Notes under the pieces: generated by a model
Databases searched by the model: none
What the model was told of the DNA's origin: nothing
The model's input: only the letters and a program-made list of their open reading frames with translations
Program-made: the position numbers and the translations under genes
Assembly (NCBI GenBank): GCA_009885275.1
Contig: VFKY01000017.1
Span: 1-11,138 of the forward strand
Source of the DNA: Verrucomicrobiota bacterium
GTDB lineage: Bacteria; Verrucomicrobiota; Verrucomicrobiia; Verrucomicrobiales; Verrucomicrobiaceae
Direction of reading: 5' to 3'
Length of the DNA stretch: 11,138 bases
Shown: one piece after another, positions 6,029 through 11,138 of the stretch
Position numbering within the stretch: the stretch's first letter is position 1
Layout of the letters: the number at the start of each line of letters is the position of its first letter

Positions 6029-8566
6029 ATGAAGCTTCGCCTGTATTTATATTTTGTATTTGCCACTCTGCTCGTGGCAAATGCAGAAACACATGCTGCT
6101 GACGACGATCAAGAGGAAGCGTCCGCATCAAGGCTCTCCATTAAACTCAGTCATACGGATGTTAAAGCCCGTCTATACGAACCTGATGAATCACCGCCCA
6201 AAGCTATTTTTATTTTCGGCTCTGGTGATGGCGGTTGGTCCGCTTGGGAAGACGCAACCAGTCATTGGTTAAGAGATGCCGGCATCTATGTGGTGAGTTT
6301 TGATTTTAGTGAATATTCCAAAAATGACTACAATGCCGCGACTCTAGGCAAAGACATGGCGGCACTGGCCAAGGAAGCACTGAAACGCGTCGGCAGTGAT
6401 AAAGTGCCAGTGATCTACGGAGGCTGGAGTATGGGAGCAGTGCAGGCGGTGGCTGCTACGGGATCAAAGGAACGCCCTCCGACACTCTGTGGTGTGGCTC
6501 TATTTAGTGCCGACAGTCGAGGACGTTATGGGCTGCGAACAAAGGATAAGCTGGGTGTTACTCCCACAGGCGCCGGTACCTTCAGTCTCACTGAATTCAC
6601 TGGCAGTGTGAAAAATTTACGCGTTGCCCAGTTTTACGGAGGTGTCGATTTCATGACGTCAACCGCGTGGATTCAGAGCTTAAAATCTCCTCATGCACTC
6701 TATGTTGTCCCCGGTGCGAACCACGGTTTTGATGGCCCATCGGATCGCTTTCAGCCTTATCTTCTTCAAGGCATTGACTGGATCCTTGGAGATGATAGCG
6801 CTTCCGCACCTCCGCCACATACGGAGCTTCCCTTCGGCCTTTCTCCTTTATGGCCCGCCTCAGTGGTTGCTATTGCTTTGTCCATTTTCTTTCTCGTTTC
6901 CAAAAAACACTCCATCAAAGTTCTAGTCATTGCCATCGCGGTCATGGGAATGGTAGATCTGCTCGAAGCTTTATGGTCTAAACCGCCCTCTGTCATCGCG
7001 TGGATGGAAATGTGGGTGCCACTAGGTGTAACTGAAAAAAGTCGACTACTCCTACTCTTATCAGGCCTTTGTCTCCTCACACTCTCCCGTGGACTGCGCC
7101 GTCGCAAGCACTTGGCTTGGATACTAACGCTGATCCTTGTTGGCATCTCTGCGATACTTCACCTTTCACAAGCTTTCGACTGGCATCATGCTCTAGGCGC
7201 AATCGTTCTCTTGGTTCCGCTTATCCGCTGGAGAAAACTTTTCATCGCTAAATCAGATGCTTCATCTTTTCACATAGCGCTCATTATGGCTGCAGTCCTT
7301 GCACTGGGACTGTTCGTTTACGGAACCTTCAGCCTTCGTCAGTATAGCGAAGATGGACACTTCGGTGAAGCGTTAACATGGAGCGAATGTGCCAGCGGAG
7401 CCGCCACTGCCGTGCTTTACCAGAAATCTGATCTCGATCGTGATGGCAATCGTGATGTGCGAGGTTTCCTCAAAACCTTGCGGGGCGGCAGCCTGCTCAG
7501 CGGATTGCTCATCATCGGTCTCTTACTCAGACCAGTTCTTGATCGACGCATGCCGGAGGCCACACTGGAAGAGCTAGAGCGCGTGAAGAGTATCATCTCA
7601 AAACATGGTTGTGACCCTATGGACGGGTTTGCCCTGCTCACTGACAAGCGTTATTTTTTCAGCAGCGATGGTGAAAGCGTGGTCGCTTATGCTCTTTGGA
7701 GAAAATTTGCGGTGGCACTGGCAGATCCCATCGGCCCTCAGGAATCACGCGCAGGTGTGATTGCCGAATATGTAAAATTTTGCTCGCAGCAAGATTGGGA
7801 GCCCATCTTTTACTGCTGTCATGTCAACTATCGCAGCGTTTATGAAGAAGGCGGCTTCATTACCTTTAAAGTCGGTGAAGATGCCAGACTCTCTGTCGGT
7901 GAATTCAAACTCGATGGCGGAAAATTTCAGAACCTACGCACCGCAAGAAACAAAGCTCTCAAAAACGGCCTCACCTTTCAATGGTATGATGCGCAACCCC
8001 ATCCTGATCACGGTTTAGAGGCGCAACTCCAACTTATTTCTCAAGAGTGGCTGGGTAAAAAGAGCGGTGGCGAGATGACTTTTGATCTAGGCTCATTCAA
8101 CATCGAGACCATTCGCGAATACGGTGTCGCGATCGTTCGCACCCCAGAAGGTCGCATTGAAACCTTTGCTACCTGGCTCTCCTACAATCAAGGCAAAGGC
8201 CGCTGTCTCGACCTCATGCGCGGTCGCCATGATGTTCGTGATGTTCTCGACTTCCTCATTGTCGAAGCCATGGATCACTACAAAGCCATCGGTGTGGAGG
8301 AAGTCAGTCTCGGTAATGCTCCACTGGCCAATGTTGATGCTGAAGCCGGTTTGCAGAACCGGAAGGAACGCGCCGTAAAGTTTCTCTTTGATAACTTCGA
8401 CCAAATCTACGGATACAAAAAACTCTTCGACTTCAAACGCAAATACCAGCCGCAGTGGCAAGGCCGCTACTTAGCCTATCGTCCCGGTGTCAGCCTCGCC
8501 ATGGTAGGGCTAGCCATCGCTGGCGTGCATTTGCCGAAGGGCTTCATGGGGCTGATAAGGTCGTAA
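6029..8566 (+). CDS. mprF: AcvB/VirJ-type hydrolase fused to MprF-type aminoacyl-PG synthase
   Basis: This 845-residue membrane protein has three parts. (a) Residues 1-24 are a signal peptide (ANAETHAA|DDD). Residues 36-254 are an alpha/beta hydrolase of the AcvB/VirJ kind, with GSGDGGW at 64-70, the nucleophile motif GGWSMGA at 131-137 (Ser134), Asp207 in GGVD and His232 in GANHGFDG, so the triad looks intact. In Agrobacterium AcvB removes lysine from lysyl-phosphatidylglycerol in the periplasm. (b) About seven membrane helices lie near 272-291, 295-315, 338-354, 361-381, 387-402, 413-435 and 486-503. (c) Residues 505-845 are the MprF/DUF2156 synthase domain, which moves an amino acid from charged tRNA to phosphatidylglycerol: GFALLTDKRYFFSSDG at 533-548, ADPIGP at 565-570, LDLMRGRHD at 727-735, SLGNAPL at 760-766, and FKRKYQPQWQGRYLAY at 802-817. 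The odd helix count puts (a) outside and (c) inside, as the chemistry requires. The donated amino acid (Lys, Ala or Arg) cannot be read. The membrane part is shorter than the 14-helix flippase of full MprF. The last 59 bp before the stop recur at 11072. Confidence 0.9.
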   Translation: MKLRLYLYFVFATLLVANAETHAADDDQEEASASRLSIKLSHTDVKARLYEPDESPPKAIFIFGSGDGGWSAWEDATSHWLRDAGIYVVSFDFSEYSKNDYNAATLGKDMAALAKEALKRVGSDKVPVIYGGWSMGAVQAVAATGSKERPPTLCGVALFSADSRGRYGLRTKDKLGVTPTGAGTFSLTEFTGSVKNLRVAQFYGGVDFMTSTAWIQSLKSPHALYVVPGANHGFDGPSDRFQPYLLQGIDWILGDDSASAPPPHTELPFGLSPLWPASVVAIALSIFFLVSKKHSIKVLVIAIAVMGMVDLLEALWSKPPSVIAWMEMWVPLGVTEKSRLLLLLSGLCLLTLSRGLRRRKHLAWILTLILVGISAILHLSQAFDWHHALGAIVLLVPLIRWRKLFIAKSDASSFHIALIMAAVLALGLFVYGTFSLRQYSEDGHFGEALTWSECASGAATAVLYQKSDLDRDGNRDVRGFLKTLRGGSLLSGLLIIGLLLRPVLDRRMPEATLEELERVKSIISKHGCDPMDGFALLTDKRYFFSSDGESVVAYALWRKFAVALADPIGPQESRAGVIAEYVKFCSQQDWEPIFYCCHVNYRSVYEEGGFITFKVGEDARLSVGEFKLDGGKFQNLRTARNKALKNGLTFQWYDAQPHPDHGLEAQLQLISQEWLGKKSGGEMTFDLGSFNIETIREYGVAIVRTPEGRIETFATWLSYNQGKGRCLDLMRGRHDVRDVLDFLIVEAMDHYKAIGVEEVSLGNAPLANVDAEAGLQNRKERAVKFLFDNFDQIYGYKKLFDFKRKYQPQWQGRYLAYRPGVSLAMVGLAIAGVHLPKGFMGLIRS
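8507..8565 (+). repeat. 59-bp direct repeat, copy 1 (3' end of the fusion gene)
   Basis: These 59 bp encode the C-terminal GLAIAGVHLPKGFMGLIRS of the fusion protein plus the first two bases of its TAA stop. They match 11072-11130 exactly and in the same orientation. Over 8501-8573 against 11066-11138 I count 68 identities in 73 positions. The segment contains the palindrome GGCTAGCC and the small hairpin GCCA-tcgc-TGGC. Confidence 0.97.
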
Positions 8567-8580
8567 ATCATGATCTCTCC

Positions 8581-8607
8581 TGCATGATTGACGAATGCAT
8601 TTTTCTT
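8581..8607 (+). terminator. Possible intrinsic terminator of the fusion gene
   Basis: Fifteen bases after the TAA stop, TGCAT (8581-8585) and ATGCA (8595-8599) can pair around a 9-nt loop, directly followed by TTTTTCTT (8600-8607). The stem is short and AT-rich, so the call is tentative. An overlapping alternative pairing is AATCATG (8566-8572) with CATGATT (8583-8589). The 59-bp gap to the convergent gene contains nothing else. Confidence 0.4.
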
Positions 8608-8625
8608 GGGAGATGCCTTTCGCAG

Positions 8626-10872
8626 CTAGAGGCGACGTAACTGCAAATCTTTGAAACGGGTTTCACCTTTAGGGAAATAATTACATCCCAGCCCAATGAG
8701 ATTTTGCTTGGGATCATCCTCGCTCCAAGGATCACGGCTTTCGAAAAGTGATTTAGTATCACCGCTGAGCAATTCCTTGTCGTCGACCCAAAGTGTCGCT
8801 ACACCATTTTTTACGCGAAGGCAAAATACCGAGTCCGGTTTGATCTCGATTGGCACAGGAGGATTCTTATCACTGGTGTCATGAGCCCAGCTCACCAAAG
8901 CCACGCCGTTTTCCATAGGGTTGAATCGAGTCACCCCGCCAATAGCTGTAGCAAATCCCTGATAACTCCAGCGATAGCCAAAAGTGATCCCGAACTGGGA
9001 ATGGTGGAGACCTGAGGCATTGCTCAACCGCCCCCGCACTTCGAAATCAAGTCCGATTCTTGCATTTAAGATAATTCGCGCCGAGACATTTTCACGGGAA
9101 TTCTTCAGGACGAGCACACCGTTTGGCTCCGTCCACCAGGTGTTTTGTGTCGCCATCCAGAGCAACCGACCCTCTTCATTACTGAGATGCACCCATTCAC
9201 CTGTTGCTATCCGTTTTTCAACAGCGATGGAGAGTAGCCTCATTTGAATCAATTGGGAGACGGCTTTAGAGGATTGAGTAATCGCAGTTTTTTGCAACTC
9301 TTGATAAAGGTTTTGCGCAACATCCAGATCAAAACTTAAATAAGCTTCCTCTGCTTTCTTAAAAATCTTAAATGTATCCCTGTCGGCATAAAGAGCGAGC
9401 GTGCCCATCCAGATAATAGGACGTATGCCAAAGTAATGAAGTCGGTCAACTGCCTCGACATACATGGGCTTACCACCGAGTTCGATATAGGCAGCGGCGG
9501 CCGTTTCATAATCCCCTGTCAAAAAAGCGTTTGTCACCAGAAACGAACGGAAATAATGTTTTTCAGCCTCGCCATCTGTCCTCGCTAACATCGCTTTCTG
9601 AAGCTCAACAATGCGCCCGCAAAGCTCTTCATCCTTATACACGTCCATTCTACAATCTAAATCTTCCACCACACTGCTCACCGCCTTGAATAAACGTGAG
9701 GGCACGATGGTGTCATAACGCTTGGTATCCGCACATGCCTTGCCAAACTCCAACATCAAAGTGTGACTGCCCCCCCAACGAGGGCGATAAGCGGATAAGA
9801 GTGCTGTATAGGCAGGCTCGTAATCAAAAACTGCAACCGTTGCACGATCAAACCATGCTCTTTCATCAACTCCTGCGAGGCCGTGTCCAGCCAAGGTCAC
9901 CGTGATCATTCCCGCCGCAGCCCACGGGGCGTCGGGTTTGGCAACCCATGATCGTGCAAGGCGCTCACGAGCTTTAGCAAGATGTTCCTCAAACCCCTTC
10001 CAGCCTTCTGCTGTCACCGAAGCCCCCCATCCGTTGCCGCGGAAAACCCAAGCCTCGTCGATCTCAGACTCACCGAGCAGTGTGTCTATAAGCCACGGGG
10101 CACCTTTGCAGCCCTCAAGTCCTGCGACAATAAACGGGAATTTGGAACTAATGAAGGTTTTCGCACGGCTGGCATACAAAGCCAGGTACACGCCAGTACT
10201 ATCTTCGTTGTCAGACATCTCTTCCAAGGCGGCAACAATAAGTCCCGGAAGTTCTGCCTCACAACCCGCCTGAATATCTTGATTGCTTGTAGCTTTATTC
10301 TCAGCAGCGCAGGCAAACCAAAGCCACGAGGTAGCCATGGCCTTGAATACAGCAGGATCGCTGGTACCCAGCAAACTGCGCCACCGAGAGGAAAACAATT
10401 GAACACTTTGGGTTGTTGGCGTGCTCATGAACGACTCTATCCAAGCGACTAAGTAACAAAAGATAGGATCGTCGCATCCATCAGCGATAAGCTTTCTTCC
10501 TTGCTTCAATAGCTCTGCGGACGGACGCGTTGTAATACCTGTAACACTATTCTTCGTAGCATTGAAACAGAGAAAAGGAGCCACTTCATGGATAAACACG
10601 AGCGAGTCTGCCAACCAGGGCGCGTTTTGATGGCGCCGGGCAAACTTCTCCTGAAGTTTGTCTTCAAGCCACTTGGTCTGCCTGACCAGTAGATCACGCG
10701 TTAGCTTTCCATCATCTTCGGGAATCTTAATCGGCGGAACTTGGACCGATTGATTTCTTGCCAAGGCATAGGGGACTGCTTTCACGGAAGTGGATAACAA
10801 AAGCCCAAGGAAAAGCATAATGCCAAACAGAAAGCTATGTCTGCCAAATCTGATGCCATAATGAATTTTCAT
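8626..10872 (-). CDS. Secreted DUF4034-like protein with C-terminal ConA-like domain
   Basis: This 748-residue exported protein has no assigned reaction. A signal peptide covers 1-32 (FLFGIMLFLGLLLSTSVKA|VPYA), which supports this start although no Shine-Dalgarno is visible. Residues 55-260 are helical and repeat-like, as in TPR/Sel1-type solenoids. Residues 270-375 resemble DUF4034 proteins: WVFRGNGWGASVTAEGWKGF at 275-294, a conserved 'F.RA....DYEPAY' stretch at 341-355, and RPRWGGS at 363-369. Helical repeats continue to about 560. Residues 568-748 look like a beta-sandwich of the concanavalin/LamG-3 or DUF1080 kind: strands such as ARIILNARIGLDFEVRGRL, VATLWVDDKELLSG, and the usual last strand RFKDLQLRRL. 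That domain often binds glycans or protein surfaces, so a role at the envelope or on polysaccharide is possible, but no catalytic residues are evident. The gene converges on the fusion gene and lies between the two 59-bp direct repeats; its base composition looks like that of its neighbours. Confidence 0.85.
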   Translation of the reverse strand: MKIHYGIRFGRHSFLFGIMLFLGLLLSTSVKAVPYALARNQSVQVPPIKIPEDDGKLTRDLLVRQTKWLEDKLQEKFARRHQNAPWLADSLVFIHEVAPFLCFNATKNSVTGITTRPSAELLKQGRKLIADGCDDPIFCYLVAWIESFMSTPTTQSVQLFSSRWRSLLGTSDPAVFKAMATSWLWFACAAENKATSNQDIQAGCEAELPGLIVAALEEMSDNEDSTGVYLALYASRAKTFISSKFPFIVAGLEGCKGAPWLIDTLLGESEIDEAWVFRGNGWGASVTAEGWKGFEEHLAKARERLARSWVAKPDAPWAAAGMITVTLAGHGLAGVDERAWFDRATVAVFDYEPAYTALLSAYRPRWGGSHTLMLEFGKACADTKRYDTIVPSRLFKAVSSVVEDLDCRMDVYKDEELCGRIVELQKAMLARTDGEAEKHYFRSFLVTNAFLTGDYETAAAAYIELGGKPMYVEAVDRLHYFGIRPIIWMGTLALYADRDTFKIFKKAEEAYLSFDLDVAQNLYQELQKTAITQSSKAVSQLIQMRLLSIAVEKRIATGEWVHLSNEEGRLLWMATQNTWWTEPNGVLVLKNSRENVSARIILNARIGLDFEVRGRLSNASGLHHSQFGITFGYRWSYQGFATAIGGVTRFNPMENGVALVSWAHDTSDKNPPVPIEIKPDSVFCLRVKNGVATLWVDDKELLSGDTKSLFESRDPWSEDDPKQNLIGLGCNYFPKGETRFKDLQLRRL

Positions 10873-11036
10873 TCTATAGTATTAGCATTGTTCCAAAGGA
10901 TGTCGAACAAAGCGATGAAACGCTCACCGAATCGCATTTCCCAGAAACCTGATTGATTTCAAACTTCTCAAAGACCTGAATGATCAACCTACAAAAAAAC
11001 ACAAGTAATCCTATATCGGATTGCCAAAAGTATCAC

Positions 11037-11072
11037 ATGGCGTGTCTTCATGCCATCAACTTAGCATAGTTG
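11037..11072. repeat. Two abutting hairpins at the edge of repeat copy 2
   Basis: ATGGCGTG (11037-11044) pairs with CATGCCAT (11049-11056) over 8 bp, with one G-T pair and a TCTT loop. The next base starts a second stem, CAACT (11057-11061) with AGTTG (11068-11072), around a 6-nt loop. The second stem ends on the first base of the exact 59-bp repeat. Copy 1 has no such hairpins in front of it. The structure is seen directly; its role is unknown. Confidence 0.55.
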
Positions 11073-11138
11073 GGCTAGCCATCGCTGGCGTGCATTTGCC
11101 GAAGGGCTTCATGGGGCTGATAAGGTCGTAGGTTATGA
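11066..11138 (+). repeat. 59-bp direct repeat, copy 2 (orphan 3' end of the fusion gene)
   Basis: The exact core is 11072-11130. In frame it encodes the same last 19 residues as the fusion protein and ends in TAG at 11129-11131, where the gene has TAA. Just outside the core the changes are mostly third-base: GTA/GTT for Val, ATG/ATA for Met/Ile, TAA/TAG for stop. Nothing upstream of 11066 resembles the rest of the gene, so this is a detached 3' end. The match may continue past the window edge. Confidence 0.95.

Larger units (their letters stand above)
10873..11138. other. Gene-free end of the window with hairpins and repeat copy
   Basis: This 266-bp stretch has no credible gene. Its first part is the 5' flank of the 748-residue gene. 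From 11037 it carries two abutting hairpins and then the second copy of the 59-bp repeat. The only plus-strand open frame, 11009-11131, is 40 codons without an ATG start and is open mainly because it contains the duplicated C-terminus. Confidence 0.7.

Noticed and set aside
10876..10881. TACTAT on the minus strand as the -10 box of the 748-residue gene
   Set aside because: Transcription would start inside the ATG codon, which would require a leaderless message; the match is only four of six and no good -35 is present.
11069..11075. GTTGGGC, which fits the integron core GTTRRRY, at the start of a repeat of 59 bp
   Set aside because: The matching inverse core (RYYYAAC) is missing at the other end, copy 1 has GTAGGGC instead, and no integron integrase or cassette array is present.
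11009..11131. Short open frame containing repeat copy 2, considered as a paralogous gene
   Set aside because: It is 40 codons with no ATG start, and similarity to the fusion protein stops a few codons upstream of the exact repeat; a detached gene end explains it better.
8507..11138. The bracketed segment as a transposon
   Set aside because: The repeats are direct, 59 bp long and part of a gene end; there are no terminal inverted repeats and no transposase or integrase, so no known mobile element type can be assigned.

Overview
The window looks like chromosomal DNA of a Verrucomicrobiota bacterium (or a close PVC relative). The best marker is a small secreted protein made almost entirely of the heme-binding domain typical of Pirellula/Verrucomicrobium proteins (CxxCH, then an 'LKDG..L.GR' strand pair and a C-terminal 'SLMP..LL..L' motif). 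A DUF4034-like secreted protein with a C-terminal concanavalin-type domain fits this. Base composition is moderate and even throughout. Most starts lack a Shine-Dalgarno sequence, and four of the six genes begin with a signal peptide. No tRNA, rRNA, CRISPR array, transposase or integrase gene is visible.

Layout: (1) 2-808, a secreted protein of unknown function on the plus strand. It converges on (2) tex at 869-3184 (minus), an S1/YqgF/HhH RNA-binding factor. (3) A stand-alone PVC-type c-type cytochrome domain lies upstream of tex on the minus strand, best started at 3945. (4) Divergent from it is an MscS-family mechanosensitive channel (4079-5767, plus) with a long coiled-coil periplasmic region and what looks like a doubled beta domain. 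(5) After a 261-bp gap containing two inverted repeats comes the most remarkable gene, 6029-8566. It is one 845-residue polypeptide joining an exported AcvB/VirJ-type serine hydrolase, seven predicted membrane helices and an MprF-type aminoacyl-phosphatidylglycerol synthase. (6) Convergent with it is a 748-residue secreted DUF4034-like/ConA-like protein (8626-10872, minus).

The fusion appears to put the enzyme that makes aminoacylated phosphatidylglycerol and the enzyme that removes the amino acid into one membrane protein. In Agrobacterium and Rhizobium these are two adjacent genes (lpiA and acvB/atvA). The predicted topology agrees: an exported hydrolase, an odd number of helices, and the tRNA-dependent synthase in the cytoplasm. 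The MscS-type channel upstream suggests a theme of envelope charge and tension, but co-regulation is not shown.

The window ends in a second copy of the last 59 bp of the fusion gene (8507-8565 equals 11072-11130 exactly), in the same orientation, ending in TAG instead of TAA. The two copies bracket the 748-residue gene. This could be the footprint of an insertion that regenerated the 3' end of the gene, a partial tandem duplication, a dispersed repeat or an assembly effect. The sequence stops 7 bp after the duplicated stop codon, so these cannot be separated here.
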